The position numbers were made by a program, and so were the translations under genes. This document shows, piece after piece, positions 10,225 to 20,133 of a stretch of 64,000 nucleotides of DNA. How positions within the stretch are numbered: the stretch's first letter is position 1; every line of letters starts with the position of its first letter. The notes beneath the pieces were generated by a model, which saw only the letters and a program-made list of their open reading frames with translations, did no database searches and was not told the DNA's origin. Origin of the DNA: an uncultured Neomegalonema sp. (lineage in GTDB: Bacteria > Pseudomonadota > Alphaproteobacteria > Rhodobacterales > Rhodobacteraceae); assembly GCA_937990185.1 (NCBI GenBank), contig CALKBI010000010.1, forward strand, positions 1 through 64,000. Direction: 5' to 3'.

Positions 10225-10638
10225 ATGCTGCAACCAAAGCGCACTAAATATCGCAAGGCCCACAAAGGCCGGATTAAAGGCGAAGCCAAAGGCGGCGTCG
10301 ACCTGAACTTCGGTTCATTCGGCCTAAAGGCTCTTGAGCCTGAGCGGGTAACGGCACGTCAAATCGAGGCTGCTCGTCGTGCGATGACCCGTTATATGAA
10401 ACGTCAGGGCCGTGTGTGGATACGCATTTTCCCTGATGTGCCCGTTTCGAAAAAGCCTACCGAAGTCCGTATGGGTAAAGGTAAAGGCTCTGTCGAATTT
10501 TGGGCAGCGAAAGTTAAACCCGGTCGGATCATGTTTGAGATTGACGGGGTAACAGAACCTGTTGCACAAGAAGCTCTTCGACTCGCAGCTATGAAGCTGC
10601 CTGTGAAGTGTCGCTTTGTTGCACGGACGGATTGGTAG
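10225..10638 (+). CDS. rplP: 50S ribosomal protein L16
   Basis: L16 organises the A-site tRNA contact region of the large subunit. The protein is 137 residues, with [24 protein letters not shown] at the start, the [20 protein letters not shown] loop that reaches the tRNA, and the end [26 protein letters not shown] lies ahead of the ATG. A 57-nt gap follows before rpmC. Confidence 0.98.
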   Translation: MLQPKRTKYRKAHKGRIKGEAKGGVDLNFGSFGLKALEPERVTARQIEAARRAMTRYMKRQGRVWIRIFPDVPVSKKPTEVRMGKGKGSVEFWAAKVKPGRIMFEIDGVTEPVAQEALRLAAMKLPVKCRFVARTDW

Positions 10639-10695
10639 ACGAGAGCGCCCTATTACTGGGTGCTGTCTCGTTATTGTCGTTGGAAGGACGCCGCG

Positions 10696-10902
10696 ATGAG
10701 CGCTGCGGAACTGCGTGATAAGACGCTGGAACAGCTTCGTGAGGAGCTTGTAACCTTGAAAAAAGAGCAGTTTAACCTGCGTTTTCAGGGTGCGACTGGC
10801 CAGTTGGAAAATACGGCTCGTGTGCGCACTGTGCGCCGTGAGATTGCTACTGTAATGACGGTATTGAATGAAAAGGCCCGCGATGCTGCGGGCGCCGCAT
10901 AG
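10696..10902 (+). CDS. rpmC: 50S ribosomal protein L29
   Basis: L29 is a small two-helix protein at the tunnel exit beside L23. The ATG at 10696 is chosen over an upstream in-frame ATG (10660) because GGAAGGA precedes it correctly and it gives the normal 68 residues. The sequence [18 protein letters not shown] and the [25 protein letters not shown] core are typical of the family. Confidence 0.95.
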   Translation: MSAAELRDKTLEQLREELVTLKKEQFNLRFQGATGQLENTARVRTVRREIATVMTVLNEKARDAAGAA

Positions 10903-10920
10903 GGCGGGAGAGGATCTGAG

Positions 10921-11160
10921 ATGCCGAAGAGAATTCTGCAGGGAACGGTTGTCAGCGAAAAGAACGACAAGACTGTCGTTGTTAGCGTTGAGCGTCGCTT
11001 CCGTCATCCGGTTCTAAAGAAAACGATCCGGAGTTCGAAAAAGTACCACGCCCACGATGCTGCGAATGTCGCAAAAGAGGGTGAAATCGTGCGTATTCGC
11101 GAATGTGCACCTATATCGAAATTGAAACGCTGGGAGCTTGTGACCGACTCTGCAGAGTAA
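10921..11160 (+). CDS. rpsQ: 30S ribosomal protein S17
   Basis: S17 is an OB-fold primary 16S rRNA binder. The 79 residues include [21 protein letters not shown], the KYHAHDAAN segment and [17 protein letters not shown], all diagnostic. GGAGAGGATCTG precedes the start. The 71-nt gap to rplN contains a small ACCGG/CCGGT hairpin of unknown role. Confidence 0.97.
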   Translation: MPKRILQGTVVSEKNDKTVVVSVERRFRHPVLKKTIRSSKKYHAHDAANVAKEGEIVRIRECAPISKLKRWELVTDSAE

Positions 11161-11231
11161 GCCACAACCTACCGGCTCTATGAAACCGGTCCCGATCCTT
11201 AAGGTGATGGGGCCAGGTCTGGAGGCCAACT

Positions 11232-11600
11232 ATGATCCAGATGCAGTCGAACCTTACGGTTGCCGATAACAGCGGTGCCCGGCGCGTACAGTGCATTAAG
11301 GTTCTTGGCGGAGCAAAACGTCGCTACGCCCATGTCGGCGACGTTATTGTCGTCTCAGTAAAAGAAGCCATTCCTCGTGGTCGTGTGAAAAAAGGCGAAG
11401 TCCGTAAGGCTGTCGTTGTTCGCACGTCAAAAGCGATCCGCCGTCCTGATGGCACGGTTATTCGCTTTGATACGAATGCTGCGGTTCTCCTGAACAATCA
11501 GAACGAACCAATGGGAACACGTATCTTTGGCCCAGTTCCACGTGAACTGCGCGCAAAGAACTACATGAAAATTATTTCGCTCGCGCCGGAGGTGCTCTGA
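11232..11600 (+). CDS. rplN: 50S ribosomal protein L14
   Basis: L14 lies at the subunit interface and binds the silencing factor RsfS. It has 122 residues, the standard length, with [27 protein letters not shown] at the start and the [28 protein letters not shown] ending. It opens the spc-type gene run. The stop overlaps rplX (TGATG). Confidence 0.98.
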   Translation: MIQMQSNLTVADNSGARRVQCIKVLGGAKRRYAHVGDVIVVSVKEAIPRGRVKKGEVRKAVVVRTSKAIRRPDGTVIRFDTNAAVLLNNQNEPMGTRIFGPVPRELRAKNYMKIISLAPEVL

Positions 11601-11914
11601 TGGCTGCAAAGCTTAAAAAGGGCGACAAGGTTGTCGTGCTGACTGGCCGTGATAAGGGCCAGGAAGGTGAGATTGAGCAGGTTTTACCTGCTGAGGGTCG
11701 TGCTGTTGTGACCGGCGTGAATACACGCGTGCGTCATACGAAACAAAGTCAAACGTCCCAAGGTGGCCGTATTTCAAAAGCGACACCCATTCAACTTTCG
11801 AATATCGCGCTTGTTGACCCAAAAGATGGTGGTCCAACACGGGTTGGTTTCAAAATGGAAGACGGTAAGAAAGTCCGTTTTGCCAAGAAATCGGGAGAAG
11901 TGATCGATGGCTGA
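11600..11914 (+). CDS. rplX: 50S ribosomal protein L24
   Basis: L24 initiates 50S assembly. The 104-residue protein opens with a KOW motif ([21 protein letters not shown]) and contains [22 protein letters not shown], the usual signature. It is coupled upstream to rplN and overlaps rplE by 8 nt at its 3' end. Confidence 0.97.
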   Translation: MAAKLKKGDKVVVLTGRDKGQEGEIEQVLPAEGRAVVTGVNTRVRHTKQSQTSQGGRISKATPIQLSNIALVDPKDGGPTRVGFKMEDGKKVRFAKKSGEVIDG

Positions 11915-12485
11915 TGGATCGACTTATATCCCGCGCCTTCGCGCGATGTATGACAGCGAAATTCGTGCAAAACTGAAAAGCGAATTTGGCTTTAAAAACG
12001 ACATGCAAATTCCCAAGCTCGAGAAAATCGTGCTGAATATGGGTGTTGGTGATGCGGTTCAGGACACGAAGCGCGTTAAGGCAGCTACGGCGGAGATGGA
12101 GCTGATCGCAGGTCAAAAGCCCGTCGTTACCCGTGCTAAGAACTCGATTGCTGGCTTTAAAGTCCGTGAGGGAATGCCTCTAGGCGTTAAAGTTACATTG
12201 CGCGGTGCGCGCATGTACGACTTTCTTGATCGCCTTATTACAATCGCGATGCCGCGCATCCGAGATTTTCGCGGCGTGAAAGACACCAGCTTTGATGGCC
12301 GTGGTAACTATGCCATGGGGATCAAAGAGCACATCATTTTCCCGGAGATCGAATACGATAAAGTCGATAAGATCCGGGGTATGGATATCATCATCTGCAC
12401 GACGGCATCTGAAGACGAGCAAGCGCGTGCTTTGCTTCGCGAGTTTAATATGCCGTTCCCGAAACGTGACGGGGGAGAGAGCTGA
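11907..12485 (+). CDS. rplE: 50S ribosomal protein L5
   Basis: L5 binds 5S rRNA and contacts P-site tRNA. At 192 residues it is slightly longer than the E. coli protein (179), the extra residues being N-terminal. Conserved features include [43 protein letters not shown] and [24 protein letters not shown]. The rplX-rplE overlap and immediate rpsN start indicate coupled translation. Confidence 0.97.
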   Translation: MADGSTYIPRLRAMYDSEIRAKLKSEFGFKNDMQIPKLEKIVLNMGVGDAVQDTKRVKAATAEMELIAGQKPVVTRAKNSIAGFKVREGMPLGVKVTLRGARMYDFLDRLITIAMPRIRDFRGVKDTSFDGRGNYAMGIKEHIIFPEIEYDKVDKIRGMDIIICTTASEDEQARALLREFNMPFPKRDGGES

Positions 12486-12486
12486 C

Positions 12487-12792
12487 ATGGCTAAAGACGG
12501 AACCATCCAGACGCAGAAGAAACGCGAACGTCTCGTAGCGAAATACGCCGAGAAACGTGCTGCGCTGAAGGCAATCGCAAATGATGAGTCTGTATCCGCT
12601 GAAGAGCGTTTTGGTGCTCGCATGAAGCTTGCTAAATTGCCGCGTAATTCGGCTCCGAACCGTTTGCGTAACCGCTGTGAGGTCTCTGGCCGTCCACGCG
12701 GATATTATCGCAAGCTGAAAATGTCCCGTATCGCCCTGCGCGAACTCGCCAGCCAGGGTCTTATCCCCGGCATGACGAAGTCGAGCTGGTAA
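12487..12792 (+). CDS. rpsN: 30S ribosomal protein S14 (zinc-independent form)
   Basis: S14 completes the 3' domain of the small subunit. The ATG at 12487, one base after the rplE stop with GGGGGAGAG upstream, gives the usual 101-residue long form. It lacks the four-cysteine zinc ribbon of the short form. [34 protein letters not shown] is conserved. A longer frame extends back into rplE but has no support. Confidence 0.96.
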   Translation: MAKDGTIQTQKKRERLVAKYAEKRAALKAIANDESVSAEERFGARMKLAKLPRNSAPNRLRNRCEVSGRPRGYYRKLKMSRIALRELASQGLIPGMTKSSW

Positions 12793-12804
12793 GGGAGCCG
12801 AGAG

Positions 12805-13203
12805 ATGCCATTTATCAATGATCCTATCGGTGATATGCTTACCCGCATTCGCAACTCGCAAATGCGCGGCAAATCTACCGTTCGTACGCCAGCGTCCAAG
12901 CTTCGCGGCTGGGTTCTCGACGTGTTGAAGTCTGAAGGCTTTATTCGCGGATATGAGAACGTAACCGAAGGAAAGCACGCTGAGTTTGAAATCTCGCTCA
13001 AATATTACGACGGCGAGCCGGTTATTCGCGAATTGAAACGTGTGTCGACCCCAGGTCGCCGCGTTTATACCAACGTGAAAGACATGCCGCGCGTTCGTAA
13101 CGGGCTTGGTGTCACGATCCTTTCGACGCCGAAGGGTGTCATGTCGGATGCCAATGCGCGTGAAGCGAATATCGGGGGAGAGGTGCTCTGCACGGTCTTC
13201 TAA
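12805..13203 (+). CDS. rpsH: 30S ribosomal protein S8
   Basis: S8 binds the central domain of 16S rRNA and is the spc-operon repressor in E. coli. The 132 residues carry [28 protein letters not shown] at the start and the [32 protein letters not shown] ending typical of the family. It lies 12 nt after rpsN, with GGGAGCCGAGAG as ribosome binding site. Confidence 0.98.
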   Translation: MPFINDPIGDMLTRIRNSQMRGKSTVRTPASKLRGWVLDVLKSEGFIRGYENVTEGKHAEFEISLKYYDGEPVIRELKRVSTPGRRVYTNVKDMPRVRNGLGVTILSTPKGVMSDANAREANIGGEVLCTVF

Positions 13204-13245
13204 TCAAAGACCCCGCACACGCCTCCATGAAAGTGAGAACTTGAT

Positions 13246-13779
13246 ATGTCCCGAATTGGAAAACAACCGGTTGAAGCGCCAAAAGGCGTAGAGATCAAAT
13301 TGAACGGTCAAACTGTCGAAGCAAAAGGCCCGAAAGGCCTGCGTACTTTTACAGTTCCGAACGAAGTCAGTGTTTCGCTTGACGACGGTGCTATTATCGT
13401 CAAGCCGGCAGATGACAGCAAACGCGCGCGTCAAATGTGGGGTATGTCCCGCACACAAGTCGCGAACTGCATGAAAGGCGTCAGCGACGGCTTCATGAAG
13501 AAACTAGAGATTACCGGCGTTGGTTATCGTGCTGCAGTTCAGGGTAAAGTTCTAAAACTTTCACTCGGCTATTCGCATGATGTCGACTTCAAAATCCCTG
13601 ATGGAATTGAAGTGAAAACACCAAAGCCGACCGAGATCGAAGTATCCGGCATCGACCAGCAATTGGTTGGTCAAGTTGCAGCGAACATTCGTGAGTGGCG
13701 CAAGCCAGAGCCTTACAAGGGCAAAGGCATCCGTTATGCTGACGAATATATCTTCCGTAAGGAAGGCAAGAAGAAGTAA
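13246..13779 (+). CDS. rplF: 50S ribosomal protein L6
   Basis: L6 sits near the GTPase-associated centre of the large subunit. The protein is 177 residues with [22 protein letters not shown] at the start and the C-terminal [24 protein letters not shown], both diagnostic. It lies between rpsH and rplR with short gaps (42 and 12 nt). Confidence 0.98.
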   Translation: MSRIGKQPVEAPKGVEIKLNGQTVEAKGPKGLRTFTVPNEVSVSLDDGAIIVKPADDSKRARQMWGMSRTQVANCMKGVSDGFMKKLEITGVGYRAAVQGKVLKLSLGYSHDVDFKIPDGIEVKTPKPTEIEVSGIDQQLVGQVAANIREWRKPEPYKGKGIRYADEYIFRKEGKKK

Positions 13780-13791
13780 GGGCCGAAAACC

Positions 13792-14151
13792 ATGGCGAAT
13801 TCTAACCAAGCAGCCCTTGCGCGCCGTCGTTTACGGGTGCGCAACCGGCTCAAAAAGGTGGCAACTGGCCGCCCCCGTCTTAGCGTTTTCCGCTCGGGCC
13901 GTAATATCTACGCACAGGTTATCGACGACAAACAAAGTCGTACACTCGCTGCCGCGTCCACATTGGATAAGTCGTTGTCTCTCAAAGGAGTGGCAACGGT
14001 CGATTCCGCAGCGAAAGTGGGCGCTCTGGTCGCTGAACGTGCGAAGGCCGCTGGTGTCGAAGAAGTCATCTTCGATCGTAGCGGATACCTGTTTCATGGC
14101 CGGGTAAAAGCCCTTGCCGAAGCCGCGCGCGAAGCCGGTCTGAAATTCTAA
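13792..14151 (+). CDS. rplR: 50S ribosomal protein L18
   Basis: L18 carries 5S rRNA to the large subunit with L5. The 119 residues show the basic start [36 protein letters not shown] and the [26 protein letters not shown] ending. A 359-residue open frame on the opposite strand (13831-14910) is only a shadow of this gene and of rpsE and rpmD. Confidence 0.98.
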   Translation: MANSNQAALARRRLRVRNRLKKVATGRPRLSVFRSGRNIYAQVIDDKQSRTLAAASTLDKSLSLKGVATVDSAAKVGALVAERAKAAGVEEVIFDRSGYLFHGRVKALAEAAREAGLKF

Positions 14152-14163
14152 GGAGACGGCCAG

Positions 14164-14742
14164 ATGGCACGTAGAGACAGAGACGAAGAACAGTCCGAAT
14201 TTCAAGATCGCCTTGTCCACATTAACCGTGTGGCGAAAGTCGTGAAGGGTGGACGTCGCTTTGGTTTCGCCGCGCTTGTCGTGGTTGGAGATCAAAAAGG
14301 TCGCGTTGGATACGGTAAAGGTAAAGCTCGCGAAGTGCCTGAAGCCATTCGCAAGGCGACTGAGCAAGCCAAAACCAAAATGATTCGTGTGCCACTGCGC
14401 GAGGGCCGCACACTGCACCACGACACCAAAGGTCGTTGGGGTGCTGGTAAAGTCGTTATGCGCTCTGCTCCTGAGGGAACGGGTATTATTGCTGGTGGTC
14501 CAATGCGTGCCGTCTTCGAGATGCTTGGCATCCGTGATGTTGTTGCGAAATCGACTGGCTCGCAGAACCCCTACAACATGGTGCGCGCAACCATCGAAGG
14601 TCTGCAAAGCGAAAGCAGCCCGCGTCAAGTCGCGGCGCGTCGTGGCTTGAAAGTCGCTGATATTCTTGGCCGCCGCCAAGATAGCTCCACGCAGTCTGCT
14701 GAGGCGGCTGCTCCAGAGGCTGAGGAAACTGCTGATGCCTAA
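14164..14742 (+). CDS. rpsE: 30S ribosomal protein S5
   Basis: S5 affects decoding fidelity and the mRNA entry tunnel. It contains the S5 double-stranded-RNA-binding fold with [25 protein letters not shown] and [23 protein letters not shown]. The 192-residue length includes a short acidic, alanine-rich C-terminal tail ([14 protein letters not shown]). The last 8 nt overlap the rpmD start. Confidence 0.97.
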   Translation: MARRDRDEEQSEFQDRLVHINRVAKVVKGGRRFGFAALVVVGDQKGRVGYGKGKAREVPEAIRKATEQAKTKMIRVPLREGRTLHHDTKGRWGAGKVVMRSAPEGTGIIAGGPMRAVFEMLGIRDVVAKSTGSQNPYNMVRATIEGLQSESSPRQVAARRGLKVADILGRRQDSSTQSAEAAAPEAEETADA

Positions 14743-14917
14743 AATTACAGTAAAACAAATCGGTAGCCCGATTCGTCGTCCAAAGATCCAGCGTGATACG
14801 CTGATTGGCTTGGGCCTCAACAAAATGCATCGCACGCGCGAATTGGAAGATACTCCAGAAGTACGCGGCATGATTCGTAAGATCCCGCATCTGGTGGAGA
14901 TCGTCAGCACAAGCTAA
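14735..14917 (+). CDS. rpmD: 50S ribosomal protein L30
   Basis: L30 is a small large-subunit protein. The ATG at 14735 lies inside the 3' end of rpsE and yields 60 residues, [20 protein letters not shown] to EIVSTS. The conserved [26 protein letters not shown] block is present. An alternative in-frame start further upstream would add sequence unlike the family. Confidence 0.95.
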   Translation: MPKITVKQIGSPIRRPKIQRDTLIGLGLNKMHRTRELEDTPEVRGMIRKIPHLVEIVSTS

Positions 14918-14998
14918 GTCTTTTGCTGAATTAAGTTTGAAGCTGTGGGTTCTCGTGCTGCATGACGCGCACTTGGATATCCGGCATAGGAGAGCGTC

Positions 14999-15499
14999 AT
15001 GAAACTGAATGATATCCGCGACGTAGCTGGTGCGACGAAGCGTAAAAAGCGTGTCGCCCGTGGCCCCGGCTCGGGGTTGGGAAAGACCGCTGGACGTGGC
15101 ATCAAGGGCCAGACTTCGCGTTCTGGTGTCGCGATCAAGGGTTTTGAAGGCGGTCAAATGCCGATCCACCGTCGCCTTCCGAAGCGTGGATTCAACAACA
15201 TCTTCCGCAAGCAATATTCAATCGTGAATCTTGGTCAGCTTCAAGCTGCCGTGGATCGCGGTTCGCTTGATGCGTCAGCAGCAATTGATGAAGCTGTGTT
15301 GATTGCCAGCGGCGTTGTGCGCCGTGCGAAAACGCATGGTGTGCGCGTTCTTGCAAAGGGTGAGCTGAAATCGGGCCTTAAGATCACGGCTTCAGGGGCT
15401 TCTGAAGCGGCGGTCAAAGCAGTGGAAGCTGCTGGAGGATCGTTAACGATTTCGCCTAAAGTTGTTGCTCCAGAGCCTAAACCCTCTAAAGCATACTAA
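14999..15499 (+). CDS. rplO: 50S ribosomal protein L15
   Basis: L15 is a late-assembly large-subunit protein. The start [22 protein letters not shown] and [21 protein letters not shown] region are conserved, as is the [15 protein letters not shown] block. At 166 residues it is slightly longer than E. coli L15, with a short basic tail ending KPSKAY. It follows an 81-nt gap after rpmD and has AGGAGAG before the ATG. Confidence 0.97.
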   Translation: MKLNDIRDVAGATKRKKRVARGPGSGLGKTAGRGIKGQTSRSGVAIKGFEGGQMPIHRRLPKRGFNNIFRKQYSIVNLGQLQAAVDRGSLDASAAIDEAVLIASGVVRRAKTHGVRVLAKGELKSGLKITASGASEAAVKAVEAAGGSLTISPKVVAPEPKPSKAY

Positions 15500-15529
15500 T
15501 TGATCGTTTATCCCGAGCGGAGTTAAGCC

Positions 15530-16858
15530 ATGGCCTCGGCTGCTGAACAACTCGCTGCGAATATGAGCTGGTCGGCCTTTGGTAAAGCCAAAGACCTTCA
15601 AGGCCGTATTCTATTTACGCTATCGATTCTCATTGTTTATCGCTTCGGGACGTATCTTCCGTTGCCCGGAATTGATCCGATCCGTGTTGCCGCTCTACTC
15701 GAGCAGTTTCAGGGCGGGATTTTGGACATCTTCAATACGTTTGGCGGCGGCGCGATCAGCCGGATGTCAATATTTGCGCTTGGCATCATGCCGTACATCT
15801 CTGCGTCGATTATCATGCAGTTGATGACTTCGATGGTTCCATCGCTGGAAAAGTTGAAAAAAGAAGGCGAACAGGGCCGTAAAAAGATCAACCAATGGAC
15901 CCGTTACGGAACGGTGATATTGGCAACGCTTCAAGGCTGGGGCATTGCCGCCGGTCTGAATACGAGCGTGGCTTCCGAGCCGAGTGCCTTCTTTATCGTA
16001 ACGACGGTGATTTCACTGGTTGGTGGTACTGTCTTGCTAATGTGGCTCGGCGAGCAGATTACTGCGCGCGGTATCGGCAACGGTATCTCTTTGATTATTT
16101 TCGCCGGTATTGTGGCAGAGCTGCCGGGCGCGATTGCTCAAACACTTCAACTGAGTTCGCAAGGCCAGATTTCGACAGCGATCATCCTTGGAATTATCAT
16201 CCTTGCCTTCGCAACAATCGCGTTTGTGGTCTTCATGGAACGGGCGCAGCGCCGTATCCTGATCCAATACCCCAAACGCCAAGTTGGTCCGCAACAGATG
16301 GTTGGCGGTGAAAGCTCGCATTTGCCGCTGAAAGTTAATACTGCAGGTGTGATCCCACCAATTTTTGCATCGTCGTTGTTGCTGTTGCCTTTGACTGCTG
16401 CGAGTTTCTCGTCTGCTGGCGGTCCTGAGTGGCTATCGACTGTTACCGCCTATCTCGGCAGAGGACAGCCAGCATATTTGGCGCTCTATGTCGCAGGTAT
16501 TGTGTTCTTCGCATTCTTCTACACAGCGGTCGTGTTTAACCCTGAAGAAGTCTCTGAGAACCTTAAGCGTCACGGCGGGTTTATTCCGGGCATTCGCCCC
16601 GGTAAGCGGACGGCTGAGTATCTGGATTACGTTCTTACACGGCTGACCGTCGTTGGTGCAGCGTATCTGGCACTGGTCTGTTTGTTGCCTGAGATTTTGA
16701 CGGCGAACCTGCGCGTACCTTTCTACTTCGGCGGTACATCCTTGCTTATTGTTGTCAGTGTAACGATGGACACGGTATCCCAAATCCAGAGTCATCTACT
16801 TGCTCACCAATACGAGGGTCTGATTCAGCGCTCGAAACTGAGGGGTAAGAAGCGGTGA
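15530..16858 (+). CDS. secY: Preprotein translocase subunit SecY
   Basis: SecY is the channel of the Sec translocase, working with SecE, SecG and SecA in the inner membrane. The 442-residue protein has ten predicted membrane segments, the plug-proximal GGGAISRMSIFALGIMPYISASIIMQL segment, and the conserved cytoplasmic loops IQYPKRQVG and NLKRHGGFIPGIRPGKRT that bind SecA and ribosomes. Its stop overlaps the adk start (GTGA). The spc-to-alpha gene order is normal, but no rpmJ is found between secY and rpsM. Confidence 0.98.
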   Translation: MASAAEQLAANMSWSAFGKAKDLQGRILFTLSILIVYRFGTYLPLPGIDPIRVAALLEQFQGGILDIFNTFGGGAISRMSIFALGIMPYISASIIMQLMTSMVPSLEKLKKEGEQGRKKINQWTRYGTVILATLQGWGIAAGLNTSVASEPSAFFIVTTVISLVGGTVLLMWLGEQITARGIGNGISLIIFAGIVAELPGAIAQTLQLSSQGQISTAIILGIIILAFATIAFVVFMERAQRRILIQYPKRQVGPQQMVGGESSHLPLKVNTAGVIPPIFASSLLLLPLTAASFSSAGGPEWLSTVTAYLGRGQPAYLALYVAGIVFFAFFYTAVVFNPEEVSENLKRHGGFIPGIRPGKRTAEYLDYVLTRLTVVGAAYLALVCLLPEILTANLRVPFYFGGTSLLIVVSVTMDTVSQIQSHLLAHQYEGLIQRSKLRGKKR

Positions 16859-17502
16859 ATTTAATCCTGCTCGGACCACCAGGTGCTGGTAAAGGCACGC
16901 AAGCGCGTTTCTTAGTCGAACGGTTTGGGCTTTTACAACTATCGACGGGTGACATGCTGCGCTCTGCTGCAGCGGCTGGAACCGAAATCGGATTGAAGGC
17001 AAAAGAAACCATCGACCGTGGCGACTTGGTTACCGACGATCTTGTCGTTGGAATCGTTTCTGATCGCTTGGATGAGCCTGATGTCAAAGGTGGCATTATT
17101 TTCGATGGTTTCCCTAGGACTCTTGGACAAGCTGATGCGCTTGACGAGATGTTGGTCGAAAAAGGGATGGAGCTGACGGCAGTCGTGGAATTGCGCTGTG
17201 ATGATGAAATAATCATCGAACGTATTGCGGGTCGCTACTCCTGTGGAAATTGCGGTGAAGGGTATCACCGCAGCTTCAAAAAACCCGAGAAAGAGGGCGT
17301 TTGCGACAAATGCGGCAAGTCAGAAATGCAGCAGCGTGATGACGATAATGTCGAAGCATTCCGGACGCGTTTGCTAAATTACTATAAGGATACGGCTCCG
17401 CTGATTGGGTATTATCACGCGAAACGATCCTTAAGTCCTGTAGATGGTACTGCGGACATAGATGAAGTGACGAAACAGATTAATGCGGTAATCACCGCGT
17501 GA
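16855..17502 (+). CDS. adk: Adenylate kinase, zinc-LID type
   Basis: Adenylate kinase interconverts ATP, AMP and ADP in the cytoplasm. The protein begins with a GTG codon overlapping the secY stop. Visible features are the P-loop GPPGAGKGTQ (residues 7-16), the AMP-binding STGDMLR, DGFPRTL, and a long LID containing CGNCGEGYH..CDKCG, that is four cysteines positioned to bind zinc. The 215-residue length is typical of the long-LID form. Its place between secY and rpsM is usual in alphaproteobacteria. Confidence 0.97.
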   Translation: MNLILLGPPGAGKGTQARFLVERFGLLQLSTGDMLRSAAAAGTEIGLKAKETIDRGDLVTDDLVVGIVSDRLDEPDVKGGIIFDGFPRTLGQADALDEMLVEKGMELTAVVELRCDDEIIIERIAGRYSCGNCGEGYHRSFKKPEKEGVCDKCGKSEMQQRDDDNVEAFRTRLLNYYKDTAPLIGYYHAKRSLSPVDGTADIDEVTKQINAVITA

Positions 17503-17560
17503 CTTGAATATGACAGCGGTTTGGGATATTCCCGCCGCTCCCGAGACGGAGAAATGAACA

Positions 17561-17929
17561 GTGGCCCGTATTGCAGGTGTCAATATACCGACGAACAAGC
17601 GTGTTGTTATCGCGCTGACCTATATTCATGGCATTGGCCCGCAAGCGGCTGGTGAGATTTGTGAAAAGGTCGGCCTCGACCTGACACGCCGCGTTAACGA
17701 TCTTACGGACGCTGAAGTCCTGAAGGTCCGCGAAGCGATTGACGCAGATTACACGGTTGAAGGCGATCTGCGCCGTCAAACGTCAATGAACGTAAAGCGC
17801 CTGATGGATCTGGGCTGCTATCGCGGTCTGCGCCATCGTCGCGGCCTGCCTGTGCGCGGCCAGCGTACTCATACGAATGCTCGCACGCGCAAAGGCCCCG
17901 CGAAGGCCATCGCCGGCAAGAAGAAATAA
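17561..17929 (+). CDS. rpsM: 30S ribosomal protein S13
   Basis: S13 forms bridges B1a and B1b with the large subunit. The gene starts with GTG (17561), reading [21 protein letters not shown], 122 residues in total. The helix-two-turn-helix [15 protein letters not shown] and the tRNA-touching tail [21 protein letters not shown] are conserved. It opens the alpha operon, 58 nt after adk. Confidence 0.97.
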   Translation: MARIAGVNIPTNKRVVIALTYIHGIGPQAAGEICEKVGLDLTRRVNDLTDAEVLKVREAIDADYTVEGDLRRQTSMNVKRLMDLGCYRGLRHRRGLPVRGQRTHTNARTRKGPAKAIAGKKK

Positions 17930-17941
17930 GGATCGACTGCA

Positions 17942-18331
17942 ATGGCGAGAGAAAAGGCACGTATCAAGCGCAAAGAACGCAAAAATATTGCGACTGGCGT
18001 TGCGCATGTGAATTCGAGCTTCAACAACACAATGATCACAATCGCGGATGCCCAAGGCAATGCGATTGCGTGGTCATCGGCTGGCAACATGGGCTTTAAA
18101 GGCTCGCGGAAATCGACGCCTTACGCGGCGCAGATGGCTGCTGAAGATGCCGGTAAGAAAGCACAAGAGCACGGAATGCGGACACTCGAAGTTCTGGTTC
18201 AAGGACCGGGATCGGGCCGCGAATCAGCGCTTCGTGCTCTGCAAGCAATTGGATTTACGGTCACATCGATTCGCGATGTTACGCCGATCCCGCATAATGG
18301 CTGTCGCCCACCAAAGCGTCGCCGCGTATAA
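17942..18331 (+). CDS. rpsK: 30S ribosomal protein S11
   Basis: S11 lies on the platform of the small subunit near the Shine-Dalgarno helix. It has 129 residues with [16 protein letters not shown], the [23 protein letters not shown] core, and the [19 protein letters not shown] ending. In this lineage, as in other alphaproteobacteria, rpsD does not follow. Instead a 170-nt gap with a strong hairpin leads to rpoA. Confidence 0.98.
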   Translation: MAREKARIKRKERKNIATGVAHVNSSFNNTMITIADAQGNAIAWSSAGNMGFKGSRKSTPYAAQMAAEDAGKKAQEHGMRTLEVLVQGPGSGRESALRALQAIGFTVTSIRDVTPIPHNGCRPPKRRRV

Positions 18332-18358
18332 TTCACGTCCCAACGGACGGGAACAACG

Positions 18359-18388
18359 CGCCCACTTCTGTTTTTGCAGGAGTGGGCG
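18359..18388 (+). other. Strong RNA hairpin between rpsK and rpoA
   Basis: Arms CGCCCACTTCTG (359-370 of this kilobase) and CAGGAGTGGGCG (377-388) pair over 12 bp with one G-T wobble and a TTTTTG loop. No U-tract follows, so this is more likely an mRNA processing, stability or attenuation element than a terminator. Confidence 0.55.
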
Positions 18389-18501
18389 TTACCACGACTG
18401 GTCACTTCGACTTACGTTGGATTGATCAACTGAACCTTGGATAGGACTCTCGGGAGACGGCTGGGGCGGTTCACCCCTTGCCGCGAGAATGGAGGCTCCA
18501 C

Positions 18502-19521
18502 ATGATCCAGAATAACTGGACCGATCTAATCAAGCCGCAACAGCTTGAATTCGAACCGGGCTTAGACCCGAAACGTAAAGCATCCGTTATTGCTGAACCG
18601 CTGGAACGTGGTTTTGGCCTAACACTCGGGAATGCTCTGCGCCGTGTATTGTTGTCGTCCATTCAGGGCGCGGCAGTGACCTCGGTACAGATTGATGGTG
18701 TGCTGCACGAATTTTCATCGGTGGCAGGGGTCCGTGAGGACGTCACTGATATCGTGCTGAACGTTAAAGCCATCGCGATTAAGATGGATGTCGAGGGACC
18801 AAAGCGCGTTACGCTGCGCAAAAAAGGCCCCGGCGCGGTGAAAGCATCGGATATCTCTGTCACTGCAGGGATAGAAGTTCTGAACCCTGATCATGTGATT
18901 TGCCAACTTGATGATGGCGCTGAGATTCACATGGAACTGACGATTGATACCGGCAAAGGATATGTTCCTGCCGAGCGCAATCGTCCTGAAGACGCTCCTA
19001 TCGGTCTTGTGCCGGTCGATGCGCTCTACAGCCCGGTCAAGCGTGTCAGCTATAAAGTCGAACCGACCCGTGAAGGTCAAATTCTCGACTTCGATAAACT
19101 GACGATGACCATTGAAACCGATGGATCGGTTTCACCTGAAGATGCTTTGGCTTTTGCCTCGCGCATCCTTCAGGATCAATTGCGGACCTTCGTTAACTTT
19201 GACGAGCCGCAAGAAGTTGTTCCGCGTCCAAGCGAAGAGCCGGAGTTGGAGTTCAATCCGCTGTTGCTCAAGAAAGTGGACGAGCTGGAATTGTCTGTTC
19301 GTTCGGCAAACTGCCTGAAGAACGACAACATCGTCTATATCGGCGACCTGATTCAAAAGACGGAAGCAGAAATGCTGCGGACGCCAAACTTTGGTCGGAA
19401 GTCGCTTAACGAGATCAAAGAAGTGCTTACGGGCATGGGAATGCATCTCGGTATGGAAATCACGAACTGGCCACCTGAGAACATCGACGAGTTGTCGAAA
19501 AAATTCGAAGATCAGTTCTAA
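18502..19521 (+). CDS. rpoA: RNA polymerase subunit alpha
   Basis: The alpha dimer nucleates assembly of RNA polymerase, and its C-terminal domain binds UP elements and activators. The ATG at 18502, 7 nt after GGAGG, gives 339 residues starting [17 protein letters not shown]. The N-terminal domain includes [31 protein letters not shown]. After an acidic linker, the C-terminal domain carries [22 protein letters not shown] and [12 protein letters not shown]. An upstream in-frame ATG at 18478 lacks a ribosome binding site. Confidence 0.98.
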   Translation: MIQNNWTDLIKPQQLEFEPGLDPKRKASVIAEPLERGFGLTLGNALRRVLLSSIQGAAVTSVQIDGVLHEFSSVAGVREDVTDIVLNVKAIAIKMDVEGPKRVTLRKKGPGAVKASDISVTAGIEVLNPDHVICQLDDGAEIHMELTIDTGKGYVPAERNRPEDAPIGLVPVDALYSPVKRVSYKVEPTREGQILDFDKLTMTIETDGSVSPEDALAFASRILQDQLRTFVNFDEPQEVVPRPSEEPELEFNPLLLKKVDELELSVRSANCLKNDNIVYIGDLIQKTEAEMLRTPNFGRKSLNEIKEVLTGMGMHLGMEITNWPPENIDELSKKFEDQF

Positions 19522-19632
19522 GCTACGACTAACAAGGGTGCGGCCCCAACGGGCCGTGCTCCAAAGCGGTCGCCTATAATTAAAAAGATCAGCCCGGCGG
19601 CCTGACAAAGAAAAATATCGAAAGGACATCCC

Positions 19633-20061
19633 ATGCGTCACGGTAAAGGCCGTCGTAAACTAAACCGAACTCACTCTCACCGTCAGGCGATGCTTGCCAA
19701 TATGGCCGCTTCGCTGATCGAGCATGAGCAAATCAAAACCACATTGCCAAAAGCGAAAGAGCTGCGCCCTGTTGTTGAGCGCCTGATTACGCTTGGTAAG
19801 CGTGGCGACCTTCATGCGCGTCGTCTCGCGCGGTCGAAACTGAATTCTGATGATGCGGTTAAAAAGCTGTTTGATGCGATTGCATCTCGCTACGCTGATC
19901 GTCAGGGCGGCTATTGCCGTATCCTAAAAGCAGGCTTCCGCTATGGCGACGCTGCGCCGATGGCGATCATTGAGCTTGTTGACCGCGACGTCGATGCGAA
20001 AGGTCTTGGTGACCGCGAGCGCGTTGCTGCGGAAGAAGCTGCGATGGATGAAGTGGAGTAA
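19633..20061 (+). CDS. rplQ: 50S ribosomal protein L17
   Basis: L17 is the last protein of the alpha operon. The 142 residues start [21 protein letters not shown] and contain [28 protein letters not shown], both conserved. The C-terminal ~20 residues are acidic and lineage specific. A perfect TATAAT (19575-19580) lies in the gap upstream, but no good -35 partner is visible. The gene is followed by the superoperon terminator. Confidence 0.97.
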   Translation: MRHGKGRRKLNRTHSHRQAMLANMAASLIEHEQIKTTLPKAKELRPVVERLITLGKRGDLHARRLARSKLNSDDAVKKLFDAIASRYADRQGGYCRILKAGFRYGDAAPMAIIELVDRDVDAKGLGDRERVAAEEAAMDEVE

Positions 20062-20084
20062 CCACTCCTCGGACGTTTATTTTT

Positions 20085-20120
20085 AAAACCCCTTTCCGTT
20101 CGCGGGGAGGGGTTTTTTAT
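20085..20120 (+). terminator. Intrinsic terminator after rplQ
   Basis: Arms AAAACCCCT (20085-20093) and AGGGGTTTT (20108-20116) form a 9-bp stem that runs into TTTTTTAT. This is a textbook terminator closing the ribosomal protein gene run. Confidence 0.92.
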
Positions 20121-20133
20121 TTTCGGAGGCGGC

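Noticed and set aside
13831-14910. 359-residue open frame on the minus strand across rplR, rpsE and rpmD
   Set aside because: It is antisense to three certain ribosomal protein genes, has no ribosome binding site, and its sequence shows no family pattern.
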